Shown: positions 37,142-46,820, counted from the first letter of the stretch. The stretch: DNA of 64,000 nt from Oligoflexia bacterium (GCA_015232355.1 JADFZW010000002.1:124001-188000); one strand, 5' to 3'. Numbers and translations are program-made. The notes: a model not told the origin generated them from the letters alone.

Positions 37142-38368
37142 TTATAATGATTGTAAACATTTAAATAGATCATCCATGATTGAATCAAGCAATAAAAATC
37201 CTTTGGCCGATAATTTTATTTGGGGAAACTCTGATTCAAGTAGTCCATTATTCTTCCATAACTCAAAATTTTTTTCTAGATTTATCTGCTCCTCTTTGTT
37301 TGCGATAGGCATTACTGCCAGGGCATCAATTCCCCTATTGGTTCTCAAGGAGAGATAAATTTTTTCAAGTAATAGTTCCTTTTTTCCAAGCAAGTCGATA
37401 TCGAAATTAATATTTAAAAGGTCGTGAGCAAAAGAATATCGAACACCTTTTGTTCCCCTCCCATCAGTCAAAAATCCACAAGATGATGGACCTAATGCTA
37501 GATAGGATTCATTATTTTTCCAATATCTTTGATTGTGTTTTGATTCTTTATTAATTTTTGCGAAATTTGAAACCTCATAGTGAATAAAACCTTCGCTCTT
37601 TAAATAACTAGCGGCCATTAAATATTCTTCGCAAACGGCATCTTCATCTGGAATTTTCTCTCGTAAATGAAGAGGGTATTCTTTATCTTTGGGTGAGAAG
37701 ATATATACGCTGTAGTGACTTGGGTTATAACTATTGACAGTACTCAATTCGCAAACGATATCTCTATCTTTATTATTATAGGAGGGAAGTCCAATCATAA
37801 AGTCGAGCGAATAATTCCAATTATTATTCCGCAAGTAGTCCAGCAATATAAAAGTATCCTCTATTGTATGTTTTCGATCTAGAAGAGAGAATACTTCGCT
37901 GTTTATTGTTTGAATTCCGACTGAAATTCTATTAACGCCAACATCACGCCAACAATCGAGACAACCATCGAGGGAACCATCGAGAGTACCATAGAGAGTA
38001 GAGTTAGAATTAATTGATGGTGAAACTTCTAGAGTAAACTCATAATCTTTATCGAAGGTGATTTGATTTTTTGTCAAAAATTTCTTTATAAATTCAGCAC
38101 CAGAACTTCCCCAAAGGGATGGAGATCCGCCACCAATATAGAGAGTTTGTAAATTATTAATCTCTATTCCTCCAAAATCAGCACTTAATGCTTGTGAATC
38201 CATAACTTTTAAGAACGAATTGTTTAAATATTGGTGAAACTCAGAAAAAATTGATCTATGATGATTAAATGAGAGAGGAATTTTATAAAAATCACAGTAG
38301 TTGCAGAAACTTTTACAGAATGGAAAATGGATATAGAGTGATTGCACCTTTGTCATATCATATGTCAT
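37142..38368 (-). CDS. hemW: Radical SAM heme chaperone HemW
   Basis: The signature of the HemW family is at the N terminus: SLYIHFPFCKSFCNYCDFYK, with the CxxxCxxC cluster followed by CDF, which distinguishes HemW from the coproporphyrinogen dehydrogenase HemN. Next comes IYGGGSPSLW (TLYIGGGSPSLWG), RISVGIQTINSEVF and SLDFMIGLPSYN. Length 408 is slightly above usual. HemW-type proteins are thought to insert heme into respiratory enzymes. The start could be the ATG at 38368 or the Met five codons later, and no ribosome site decides between them. It precedes the heat-shock operon on the same strand, a gap of 127 bases containing a CCCATT/AATGGG inverted repeat. Confidence 0.88.
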   Translation of the reverse strand: MTYDMTKVQSLYIHFPFCKSFCNYCDFYKIPLSFNHHRSIFSEFHQYLNNSFLKVMDSQALSADFGGIEINNLQTLYIGGGSPSLWGSSGAEFIKKFLTKNQITFDKDYEFTLEVSPSINSNSTLYGTLDGSLDGCLDCWRDVGVNRISVGIQTINSEVFSLLDRKHTIEDTFILLDYLRNNNWNYSLDFMIGLPSYNNKDRDIVCELSTVNSYNPSHYSVYIFSPKDKEYPLHLREKIPDEDAVCEEYLMAASYLKSEGFIHYEVSNFAKINKESKHNQRYWKNNESYLALGPSSCGFLTDGRGTKGVRYSFAHDLLNINFDIDLLGKKELLLEKIYLSLRTNRGIDALAVMPIANKEEQINLEKNFELWKNNGLLESEFPQIKLSAKGFLLLDSIMDDLFKCLQSL

Positions 38369-38415
38369 AGGTAATTTTGATAATCATATATTATATATTG
38401 GAGTATTAGAATTTT

Positions 38416-41127
38416 ATGAATACTAATAATCAAAAAAGTATTGAGATACAACAATTGGATCTAAAAAACAACTTAAAAACTGTTTTTGTCAACTCGAGAG
38501 GATCTTCGGTCGGTTGCGTTCAGATATGGTTTAGAGTTGGTAGTGTTTATGAAAGTAAGAAAGAAAAAAATTTAGGGATGGCCCATTTTCTTGAGCATAT
38601 GTTTTTTAAAAACAATCAACCTCATCGCAAAATGCCTATTGTAAAGGAGATTGAAAATTACGGAGGAGAGATCAATGCTTTCACCTCCTTTGATTATACA
38701 TGTTACTATATAAACACGCCTAACAATTACTTGATTAAATCTACTGAACTGCTTTTAGAAATGGTTTCAAATCCTCTTTTTAAAGAAGATGATATTCATC
38801 CAGAGCGCGAAGTTGTCTTTGAAGAGTATCGGAGATCGTTAGATGGTCCAGGCCAAGTTGCTTTTAGACGTCTGCAACTTCTTTGTTTTCCAGGGAGCTA
38901 TCGCAATTCTATTTTAGGAGAAGAGACCACCATCAAAAATTTTAATAGAAAAGCTTTAGTTAAATTTAAAAATTCTTTTTATACTTTTTCCAATGCTTTG
39001 TTAGTAGTGGCCGGTGATTTTGAGAGTGATAAATATCGTGGACGAATCATTGATACCATTGAAAGTTTCAAGATAAAACAAAAACATACATTCAAACAGA
39101 CCACACAAGTTACAAGAGAAGATCTTACAAAATTTGAATTGAAGAAGAAGAGTTCTTTTGAAATTCATCAAAAAGATGTAAATATGTCTCAACTAACTAT
39201 AGCGATTGCTGCAAAACCATTTGCAAGTGATCAAGCTCCCAATGAGGAATTGGCATTAAATATTTTAGGTTATGGTGAAACATCGATACTCTATAAAGAA
39301 TTGGTCACTAAAAAGATGTTAGCGAATGGAGTTTCTTGTTCCACTATGTATTTGGGAGGACATTTGCGTGGGGGAGGAACACATTTTATTAAACTATCAG
39401 CACCGCCTGAAAAGTTAAATGATATCTTTAATTCTATTTCAAATATTTTGCAACAGACATTAAAAAGTGGATTTTTGGTGGCCGAATTGGAGAAAATTAA
39501 AAATCAATATTTGGCAGTAAAAATCTACGACAAAGAATCTTTGGAATCATTTGCCTACTCACTTGGAAACAATTATTGTCAAACCAATGATATCTATGGT
39601 GAAAATAATTTTCTAGAAAAGGTTGCTAATGCAAATTTAGAGGATGTGAATGCTGCATTCAAAGATATTTTATCTCGTAATATCTATGCCTCTCTACAAA
39701 TTCCTGAAAATTTATCCATAGAAACTTTCAAATTATCTGTGAATAAATTTCATGATCAATTAGTCAATTTATCTTTACCTATACATGAACCATCGACAGC
39801 AACAGCAACATCAACAACAGGATTGACGTCAAAGTCAAAATTAACAATCAACAAATCCAAGTTTGATCCTAATGCTTTTGTTTGTGAATTATTCCCAGGG
39901 ATTAAATTGATTTATCGACAAAACACTATTACTCCTACTTTTGCGATCCATGCATATATAAAGGGAGGATTAGTTTGTGAGAATGAAGAGAACAATGGAA
40001 TACATAATATAATCAGCAATGTGATCACCAGGGGATATACTGGAGTTTCTTATAATAAATTGCAAACAGAATTAGAGGGATTTTCATCTTCACTCAATGG
40101 TATCTGTGGTAAAAACACCTATGGACTTACCATGCATGGACTTAGTAAATTTTCTAATAAACTTTTCGGACATTTTTTTGAATCACTACTAAATCCTACT
40201 TTTGCGACAAAAGAGATTAAGCATGAAAGAGAGATGATCTATCGCTTGTTAAAAAATCAACAAAAAGATCCAATAAAACAATGTTTCAAATTAGTCTCTA
40301 AATTAATTTTTAAAAATCATCCGTACTCTTTGGATATAGAGGGAAGTAAAAAAAATCTAGCAAGATTTTGCACAGAGGAGTTAATCAATACCCATAAAAT
40401 GCGCTTAAATAGTAGTGAAATTTTAGTTGCTTATTGTGGCAGCATGACCTTTGAGAAATTTTACAATTATGCCATTGATCCTCTCTCTCGACTGTACAAA
40501 CAAAGAATATCGAATAATTTAAAATTCTTAAAATCAGAGACCAGCAAGATCAAGCAGAAATTAGAGATGGATCACTTCTATGGACAAAAAGAATTTTTGG
40601 AGTTTGCTAGAGAGCAATCTCAAATATTTGTAGGACTTCCTACATTTGATATGAAAAATAAGAATGAAATTTATTTAAAAATTCTTACAACCTTACTCTC
40701 AGGACAATCTTCAACACTCTTTACGAAAATGAGAGATCAATTAGGACTATGCTATACTGTCTCTCCTGTTCACTTTTCAGCATTAAATGGCGGTTATTTT
40801 GGAATTTATATGGCCTCTGGTTATGATAAGAGTATGAAAGCGTTAGATGAATTGAAAAAATTTATTGAAAATATAAAGAATGGCGGAATAAAAGAGAGAG
40901 AGTTTAACACTATTAAATCCATGATTGAGGGGCAAACTAAACTATCACTTCAATATAATGATGATTATGCTAGCACCTATTCTATTCCTGAATTACATGG
41001 AATTGGTATTGATCATATTTACAAAGTAAATGAACTTATAAAAAAAGCAACTTACAAAAATTTTCATCAATTCATTTCTCAATTTTTAAGTCAACCATTA
41101 AATGTTGTGGTAGTAGGAAAAAAGTAA
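38416..41127 (+). CDS. M16-family zinc metallopeptidase (two-half form)
   Basis: The first half carries the inverted zinc motif HxxEH (AHFLEHMFFKN) and the following GGEINAFTSFDYTCYY typical of M16 peptidases; the required Glu is in the downstream EREVVFEEYRRS segment. The second half (after about residue 490) repeats the fold without an HxxEH, as in the non-catalytic half of pitrilysin-type and mitochondrial-processing-like peptidases, and ends with SSTLFTKMRDQLGLCYTVSP. Length 903 is normal for a full two-half protein. There is no signal peptide, so location is unclear. A short Thr/Ala/Ser repeat lies between halves. Confidence 0.88.
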   Translation: MNTNNQKSIEIQQLDLKNNLKTVFVNSRGSSVGCVQIWFRVGSVYESKKEKNLGMAHFLEHMFFKNNQPHRKMPIVKEIENYGGEINAFTSFDYTCYYINTPNNYLIKSTELLLEMVSNPLFKEDDIHPEREVVFEEYRRSLDGPGQVAFRRLQLLCFPGSYRNSILGEETTIKNFNRKALVKFKNSFYTFSNALLVVAGDFESDKYRGRIIDTIESFKIKQKHTFKQTTQVTREDLTKFELKKKSSFEIHQKDVNMSQLTIAIAAKPFASDQAPNEELALNILGYGETSILYKELVTKKMLANGVSCSTMYLGGHLRGGGTHFIKLSAPPEKLNDIFNSISNILQQTLKSGFLVAELEKIKNQYLAVKIYDKESLESFAYSLGNNYCQTNDIYGENNFLEKVANANLEDVNAAFKDILSRNIYASLQIPENLSIETFKLSVNKFHDQLVNLSLPIHEPSTATATSTTGLTSKSKLTINKSKFDPNAFVCELFPGIKLIYRQNTITPTFAIHAYIKGGLVCENEENNGIHNIISNVITRGYTGVSYNKLQTELEGFSSSLNGICGKNTYGLTMHGLSKFSNKLFGHFFESLLNPTFATKEIKHEREMIYRLLKNQQKDPIKQCFKLVSKLIFKNHPYSLDIEGSKKNLARFCTEELINTHKMRLNSSEILVAYCGSMTFEKFYNYAIDPLSRLYKQRISNNLKFLKSETSKIKQKLEMDHFYGQKEFLEFAREQSQIFVGLPTFDMKNKNEIYLKILTTLLSGQSSTLFTKMRDQLGLCYTVSPVHFSALNGGYFGIYMASGYDKSMKALDELKKFIENIKNGGIKEREFNTIKSMIEGQTKLSLQYNDDYASTYSIPELHGIGIDHIYKVNELIKKATYKNFHQFISQFLSQPLNVVVVGKK

Positions 41128-41134
41128 AAATAAA

Positions 41135-42730
41135 TTATACGGCAGTTAGCATTTTTTTCTTCTTTTCTAAACTTCTCTTATCAAGTTCATATTTTTCTAC
41201 TTTGGTTATGAGACTCGCACGACTTATTCCTAATTCCTTTGCCAAGCGCGATTTATTAAAATTACATCGTTTTAATCCCTCTCGAATCATTATCTCTTCT
41301 AATTCTTCCATGGCATCTTTTAATGATCCACTTGTTCTCAATCCTTTTTGTCCCATCATTGTTACTGGTTCACCAAAATCTAATATTTTTTGACTTAACA
41401 TTTCCGGTATAATTGTTTTGCTATCACCGGCCAAAACAATTATTCTTTCAATTTCATTTTCTAATTCACGAACATTTCCTGGCCAACTATAATCGATGAT
41501 TTTTTCTAAACATTTTTTAGAAATAAGTTTTGGTGGCTGTCCAATCTCTGCACACTTTTTCTCCATAAAATGATCAAATAAAATAGAGATATCCTCTTTT
41601 CTCTCTCGAAGAGGTGGCAATAAAACATTTAAAACATTTATTCGATAATAAAGATCTTCACGAAATTCTCCCTTTACAATCATCCCTTTGAGATCTCTAT
41701 TGGTTGCAGCTATTATTCTGACATTAACTTTTCTTGGTTGAGTTGCTCCTACTGGTAAAAATGTTCCTTCTTGTAATACACGTAACAATTTTACCTGCAT
41801 AGTAAGACTAGTGTCTCCGATCTCATCTAAAAATAGTGTTCCCCCATGGGCCATTTCAAAGAGTCCTTTTTTATCTTTAATTGCTCCAGTGAAGGCACCT
41901 CTTACATGACCGAACAACTCAGAATCTAAAAGATTATCATTAAAAGCAGAGCAGTTTTGTGCTAACAAGACAGCATCTTTTCTTGAAGAGTTGTAATGAA
42001 CTGCTTTTGCAACTAACTCTTTTCCTGTTCCATTTTCACCTTGAATTAAAACAGTTGATTCTGATTTACAAATTCGCTCGAGCATTCTGTATATTAGTTG
42101 CATCTTTTTTGATTTACCAATCATGGTGTGATAGCGATATTTGGTTCCTAATTCAGAATTTAACTCTAAAATTCGTGCTTCCCGTTTTTCAATTTCATGA
42201 TGGAAAGTAACTAATTCTTGTACAACTAGTTCAACTAACTCATGCAAATATTCTTTTTCAGACTTATCTAAGCTTTTTAGTTGCTTAATCGCAATATTGG
42301 CATCATTTTCAGTGGAGCCACATTCTATTAATTTTCTTTTAAGATTAATCTCTTCTTCAGAAGTGAGAGTCTCTGTTATGAATGGAAAGGCAAAGATAGT
42401 TCCTGCAGATTCACCTTCAATTACAATTTTTGAAGCAACACCCTTCACCCCAGGAAAAAAACTATCAAAGAGCGTATATTGATTATTATTTTCACTTAAA
42501 TACTCGGTTATTTTTTCAACATCATTATTTAAAAGATCATGTCCGTGCAGAAGATTCATTTGAATCTTCATAAAATAATTTTGAAATTGATAGTTTTTAT
42601 CAAAGATATATCCTTCTATCTTTCCATGTTCACTGGCGTAAAAAAGTTCTACCCCAAACCATTTGGCCAATATTTGTTTTAATTTATGAACAACATGAAG
42701 ATTTCTCATCTCCGACCAATTTATGGCCAT
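41135..42730 (-). CDS. Sigma-54-dependent transcription activator (no receiver domain)
   Basis: An AAA+ enhancer-binding protein. The N-terminal 200 residues do not form a receiver and may be a degenerate GAF-like sensor. The AAA+ module is complete: Walker A GENGTGKELVAKAVHY, GAFTGA loop that contacts sigma-54, Walker B GTLFLDEIGD, and the arginine region FREDLYYRINVLNVLLPPLRERKED. A Fis-type helix-turn-helix ends the protein (NKSRLAKELGISRASLITKVEKYEL). It is single and convergent with the M16 peptidase gene. Target genes are unknown; no sigma-54 promoter was identified in this window. Confidence 0.92.
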   Translation of the reverse strand: MAINWSEMRNLHVVHKLKQILAKWFGVELFYASEHGKIEGYIFDKNYQFQNYFMKIQMNLLHGHDLLNNDVEKITEYLSENNNQYTLFDSFFPGVKGVASKIVIEGESAGTIFAFPFITETLTSEEEINLKRKLIECGSTENDANIAIKQLKSLDKSEKEYLHELVELVVQELVTFHHEIEKREARILELNSELGTKYRYHTMIGKSKKMQLIYRMLERICKSESTVLIQGENGTGKELVAKAVHYNSSRKDAVLLAQNCSAFNDNLLDSELFGHVRGAFTGAIKDKKGLFEMAHGGTLFLDEIGDTSLTMQVKLLRVLQEGTFLPVGATQPRKVNVRIIAATNRDLKGMIVKGEFREDLYYRINVLNVLLPPLRERKEDISILFDHFMEKKCAEIGQPPKLISKKCLEKIIDYSWPGNVRELENEIERIIVLAGDSKTIIPEMLSQKILDFGEPVTMMGQKGLRTSGSLKDAMEELEEIMIREGLKRCNFNKSRLAKELGISRASLITKVEKYELDKRSLEKKKKMLTAV

Positions 42731-42889
42731 AGTGCCTCCTAGTTTAGACTTATTTTTATTTAAAAGTAAAAGTAGCTAAATAAAAAATGATTATGACAAA
42801 ACAATTAACTACTAATAATTTTTTACTTTTAATTTTGTCTAATTTTTCGGCAGAAAAATAATAAACTTGATGATTTTTTTTTCAAATTT

Positions 42890-43729
42890 TTATTGAAGGT
42901 AAGTATAATAATCTTTCAACATTTTTGCGTCGATTTCTAGATTTGGACTATTGCAGATAACGTAACCAGTACACTGTTTATCTTTCAAGGCCCTCATTAA
43001 ACCTCGCCAGTTAAAATCAGAGCTCTCTAAATTCAAGTGCTTTAAATCGCCTTTAGAGTTAGAGCTAATTCCCGAGATGTGGATGTGCATGTTTTTCAAA
43101 ATATTTTTTCCCACTTCACCCTTTAATAGATCGAGTACTTCACAAAATTCTTCATAGGTATTGCAAATTCCAGTTCTAGCATAGAGGTGAGAAAAATCTA
43201 AACATGGAAGGCATGAGTTTACTGCTTTTGTTAATTGAATTAACTCATCCAAGGAACCAAACTGACTAGTTTTACCAGTCAACTCTGGCCTTAATTCGAT
43301 TTCAATATCTAAACGATTGAGACGTTCTTCGATAACGTTGAGACTTTTTTCGACTAAATCAAAGACATCATAAGGTGAATCTTTCATATAAAAGGCAGCG
43401 TGAAATGTCATGGACTCTGCCCCACACATGTCGGATATTTTTGCGGTTTGAATTATCCTCTCTACAGAGGAGTCAATTTTATCTTGTTCTCTGGCATTTA
43501 AGTTTATGTAGTATGGGCCATGAGATGTAAGTGGGATTTGTAATTCATAGGAGACTTTTCTTAAGTTGGAGGAAACCTCTTCCTTCATTCGTACACCATG
43601 GGCAAATTCCAGTTGCATGCAGTCCAAACCCAAACGGTGAACTTGCTTGACTCCTTCAATAGGGTTGCTCTTTCTGAGCGTACTGTTAGGGACTCCTGCA
43701 GTTCCAAATAACATTTTATCAAAGGCCAT
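42890..43729 (-). CDS. AP-endonuclease-2-like TIM-barrel protein (endonuclease IV type)
   Basis: The 279-residue protein shows the xylose-isomerase / endonuclease IV fold: start LFGTAGVPNSTL, GVKQVHRLGLDCMQLEF, SHGPYYINLNAREQDK, GAESMTFHAAFY, ELRPELTGKTSQFGSLDELI, CLDFSHLYART and MHIHISGI. The metal-binding residues of endonuclease IV (His in SHGPY, the Glu of ELRPE, His in FSHLYAR, His in MHIHISG) appear to be preserved, supporting an AP-site nuclease or a sugar-phosphate isomerase-like enzyme; archaeal endonuclease IV homologues look similar. AAGGAGA lies 7 bases before the ATG. It is divergent from the M48-like operon. Confidence 0.75.
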   Translation of the reverse strand: MAFDKMLFGTAGVPNSTLRKSNPIEGVKQVHRLGLDCMQLEFAHGVRMKEEVSSNLRKVSYELQIPLTSHGPYYINLNAREQDKIDSSVERIIQTAKISDMCGAESMTFHAAFYMKDSPYDVFDLVEKSLNVIEERLNRLDIEIELRPELTGKTSQFGSLDELIQLTKAVNSCLPCLDFSHLYARTGICNTYEEFCEVLDLLKGEVGKNILKNMHIHISGISSNSKGDLKHLNLESSDFNWRGLMRALKDKQCTGYVICNSPNLEIDAKMLKDYYTYLQ

Positions 43730-44047
43730 GTTACGTTCTCCTTAAACTGGATATCCATTATTAAAACTACAAACATTCAGACTAGCATGAATACTGTTAT
43801 TTTGTCACAATGCAAGTGCTCGCAGATCTTTATTTTTTATTCGAAGATATTTATTCGAACATTTTTATTCGGTCAGCGAAGCTTGAACTGTCCATGCGTC
43901 ATGGTCATCGCCAGGTTTTATATTCTAAAATGGTGATAAAGTCTATTCTTAATAGTAAAGTATGTAATTAATTCACTGATTTTAATACTTAAATACAGCT
44001 GTAAGTGAAATATAATTTTTTTTAATTTATCATCTGAAGTATATTTT
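43730..44047. promoter_or_regulatory. 318-base divergent regulatory region with three TTTATTCG repeats
   Basis: It separates the endonuclease-IV-like gene from the M48-like/CHASE2 operon. TTTATTCG occurs three times at 43836, 43850 and 43864, exactly 14 bases apart, next to a patch of higher G+C (about 43870-43915) that includes CCATGCGTCATGG, a short inverted repeat. No credible coding frame was found; the spacing suggests a protein-binding array. Confidence 0.45.
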
Positions 44048-44938
44048 ATGATAATTTTAAAATTTATTCCTCTATTGATAATATATCTTATTCTATCATG
44101 GCCGATTATTTTTTTATTTCTAATCCTCTTTAAAAGTATTGGACTTGTTATATCACTCTTCTTAGTCACTACTCTTTCTGTACTTTTTACATGTTTTTGT
44201 GAAGAAATTTTTATGGCCCTACAAAGAGTTAGAGCAAATGAGGAGTTACTTGATGGGAAGTTGCTATACTTTGCAAAAAAAATAATTTGCTTACTCTCTC
44301 TTAATAATAGTAATGATGTTAGGGATGTTAGAGTTTATTTATCGACCACTACTAATAATCTTATTGTACTTAAAACCCTCAACAAAAAAATGATAATCAT
44401 TGTTGGTCAAGAGTTGAATAATCGATTAACTGATGATGAGATGTTTGCACTTATGCACTTAAAGATCATGTTGGCCAATGACTTTAAACGCACAATTAAT
44501 TTTTATCACAGATGGCCGGTGTTATCCGTTCCATATCTTTTTAAAAATTTTTTTTCCCATTTAATAATTGCAATACTTGATAGAATTAGTTTTAAAGGAT
44601 TAAGTAACTTGTTTCGAAAGATTGGGATAATGTTCTTTCTTTTCTTTAAAATACTCTATTACCCGAAAAATAAAATAATTGAGCATTTTTTTTCTTGTGA
44701 GAAAAACACCAAAAAGCATCTTGAGCAATTTAAATTACTATATGGAGAGGATGCTGCCCATAATTTGACATTGGCAATTGCTAAGCTTTCATGTTTTAAT
44801 AAATCTTATAGTATTACTAACGGTAATAAAGAAATAAATTTGTTTCAACAATTGTTTCAACAAAGCGATAAGGATCTATGGTTACTTCAAAGTTTACTTC
44901 AAAATTTAAGGATATCTTCAAGAATCCATTCAGCATGA
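44048..44938 (+). CDS. Degenerate M48-like (HtpX/Ste24-type) membrane protein lacking the zinc motif
   Basis: Two or three membrane segments (about residues 4-50) precede a region resembling the M48 domain: an FMALQRVRANEELL helix, TTTNNLIVLKTLNKKMIIIVGQEL, and RLTDDEMFALMHLKIMLANDFKR. In active M48 peptidases the position of residues 137-141 reads HExxH within ..LTxDELxAVLAHELGH; here it is HLKIM, so the catalytic Glu and second His ligand are gone. I therefore infer an inactive regulatory relative. Two more membrane segments follow (about 165-210). The stop (TGA, 44936-44938) overlaps an ATG at 44935 that opens the CHASE2 kinase reading frame, so these genes are probably coupled. The fold assignment is from pattern similarity only. 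Confidence 0.5.
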   Translation: MIILKFIPLLIIYLILSWPIIFLFLILFKSIGLVISLFLVTTLSVLFTCFCEEIFMALQRVRANEELLDGKLLYFAKKIICLLSLNNSNDVRDVRVYLSTTTNNLIVLKTLNKKMIIIVGQELNNRLTDDEMFALMHLKIMLANDFKRTINFYHRWPVLSVPYLFKNFFSHLIIAILDRISFKGLSNLFRKIGIMFFLFFKILYYPKNKIIEHFFSCEKNTKKHLEQFKLLYGEDAAHNLTLAIAKLSCFNKSYSITNGNKEINLFQQLFQQSDKDLWLLQSLLQNLRISSRIHSA

Positions 44939-44958
44939 AAAAAAAAATGCTGAGCTGA
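44935..44958 (+). other. A10 slippery run at the start of the CHASE2 kinase gene
   Basis: ATG at 44935 is followed by ten A residues and then TGC. Read straight, it encodes MKKKMLS and stops at 44956-44958. A one-base slip back within the A run instead joins MKKK to NAELNRYYLILFTFIF and continues without stop into the CHASE2 kinase. Runs of nine or more A are known sites of transcriptional slippage in A+T-rich bacteria; a sequencing or assembly error of one base would look identical. Confidence 0.6.
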
Positions 44959-45053
44959 ACAGATATTACCTAATTCTCTTTACATTTATTTTTGTAGCGA
45001 TATTAATTCAATACTCTTTTCCATCAATAGAAGCATTTTTTTATGATTTAAGG

Positions 45054-46820
45054 GTGCAATGGGATCTTGGAACAAAATATAGCGATGATATCGTTATCGT
45101 CACAATGGATGATGAGAGCGATCTTTTCTTAGGAGAAAAATTTCCCTACACATACGCAACTCACACTCGTTTTATGAGTGAACTAAGTAAACATTCACCA
45201 GCAATAATTAATATGTTTTTAAGTTTGAAGATGCCTGACTCCGAGCAGGAGGCAATTGAGTTACAAAAATTTAAAAAAATTGTTAAAGATTATACGGCAT
45301 CAGGAGGATATTTTAGATTTGGGACTGCGATGATAGAGGGAGTTGGAGAGGAGTGGCCATACGAGGAGCTAAGGGAATTTGGTCACTCACTGGCACTTCT
45401 TCATAGAGATAGTATTTTATTTGCCAAAGATGAAATTTGTCGTCGGGCCATATTAAACATCTCAGGTGATGATTCCCTTCATCTGTGGACTGCAAACAAA
45501 TATAGAGAGATAAATGGGTTATCATTAAATTATCCCAACTCTTTTAAAGGCGCCTATTATTCGCAAGAGGCAGATGCCACCTTTGCTTTATTTAGGTATT
45601 ATACATCTCCACTCCCAACTAATACTAAAATAAAAAAGATTCCTTATCATTTGGTAGTGGCCGGAAATATTCCACCTGAATTTTTTGCAAAAAAAATCGT
45701 GTTGGTCGGATCACAGTATGTCTCTAGAGGGAATGATTATATTGCTACTCCCTTTGGTCGTACTCAAAATAGGCAATCACTCTCTTCAAAAATGAATGTC
45801 CATGCTGAAATCATTCAATCATTAATTCAAAATAAAACAGTGACCATGCTTCCACGAACCATCACTGATATGTTTTGTTTTGTTTTGGCGCTATTTTTAT
45901 CATTTATTAATTCAAGAGTGAGTCCTACCAGAGGATTGATGATAATCTTCATAACTTTTTTAATAATATTTTTTATCTCTTTTTTGGCGTTCTCAATGTT
46001 TGGAATTTGGATATATGTCACACATTTGATCTTAACAATCTTCATCGTTTATTATATATGGGTACCATTCCGAGCGATAGCCGAATATCAGACCAGATAT
46101 ATTATGGAAGAGGAAACAAAATTGCTAAAGCAAGTTGATAATTTAAAACAAAATTTTATCTCTTTAATGAGTCACGATCTTAAAACTCCTGTGGCCAAAA
46201 TTGCCAGCAATGCCGACATTTTAAGCAATTACTTTCAACAAGACGAAAAACAACGAATTTGTATTAAAAACATCATTGAGGCCACAAAAGAGTTAAATAA
46301 CTTTATCACAGGGATATTGGATTTTATCAAAGTGGAGGCAATGAGATTTAATCTTAACTTAGTACCAAAAGATTTAAATTTGGTAGTTGAAAATGTGATC
46401 AGTAGTTATCGCTACGAAATTCAAACAAAAAATGTTGAGGTAACAAAAGTATTAGCACCACTATTTCCTATTAAAATTGACTTTGAATTGATAAAGAGGG
46501 TAGTGAGTAATCTGTTTGAGAATGCCATCAAATATTCCGCTAAAGACATTCGTCCTTCTATCGAAATTAAAACTTGGGATGACGATAAATGGGTTTATCT
46601 AGCAATTAAAGATAATGGTGTGGGAATATCGGATGATGATCAAAAACACATATTTGATAAATTTTATAGAGTAAAAAATGATGCTTCTCACTCTATAAAG
46701 GGTTTTGGATTAGGGCTTTATTTAGTAAAATATTTCATTGAGTTGCATGGTGGCAGTATTGAAGTCAATTCTAAGCTTGGTATTGGCACAACTTTTTTGA
46801 TAAGGTTAAAAAACGAATAA
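45054..46820 (+). CDS. CHASE2-domain sensor histidine kinase (N terminus continues upstream)
   Basis: A transmembrane kinase: CHASE2 sensor domain in the first 260 residues (DIVIVTMDDESD ... FFAKKIVLVGSQYVSRGNDYIATPFG), three membrane helices (about 270-337), then HisKA (NFISLMSHDLKTPVAKI, His374), N box NLFENAIKYSA, DNGVGI and GFGLGLYLVKYF. The listed GTG start has no proper ribosome site, and the codons upstream in the same frame (from 44946 on) encode a membrane helix ending FPSIEAFFYDLRVQW, which is the normal start of a CHASE2 domain. So the true beginning is upstream, reached from the ATG at 44935 only by a frameshift in an A10 run. Cotranscribed with the M48-like gene and with the NtrC-type regulator that follows by 62 bases, presumably its partner. 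Confidence 0.85.
   Translation: MQWDLGTKYSDDIVIVTMDDESDLFLGEKFPYTYATHTRFMSELSKHSPAIINMFLSLKMPDSEQEAIELQKFKKIVKDYTASGGYFRFGTAMIEGVGEEWPYEELREFGHSLALLHRDSILFAKDEICRRAILNISGDDSLHLWTANKYREINGLSLNYPNSFKGAYYSQEADATFALFRYYTSPLPTNTKIKKIPYHLVVAGNIPPEFFAKKIVLVGSQYVSRGNDYIATPFGRTQNRQSLSSKMNVHAEIIQSLIQNKTVTMLPRTITDMFCFVLALFLSFINSRVSPTRGLMIIFITFLIIFFISFLAFSMFGIWIYVTHLILTIFIVYYIWVPFRAIAEYQTRYIMEEETKLLKQVDNLKQNFISLMSHDLKTPVAKIASNADILSNYFQQDEKQRICIKNIIEATKELNNFITGILDFIKVEAMRFNLNLVPKDLNLVVENVISSYRYEIQTKNVEVTKVLAPLFPIKIDFELIKRVVSNLFENAIKYSAKDIRPSIEIKTWDDDKWVYLAIKDNGVGISDDDQKHIFDKFYRVKNDASHSIKGFGLGLYLVKYFIELHGGSIEVNSKLGIGTTFLIRLKNE

Noticed and set aside
45054..45060. GTG at 45054 as the true start of the CHASE2 kinase
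   Set aside because: The codon encodes a conserved Val in the CHASE2 start, has no ribosome site, and would delete the first membrane helix.
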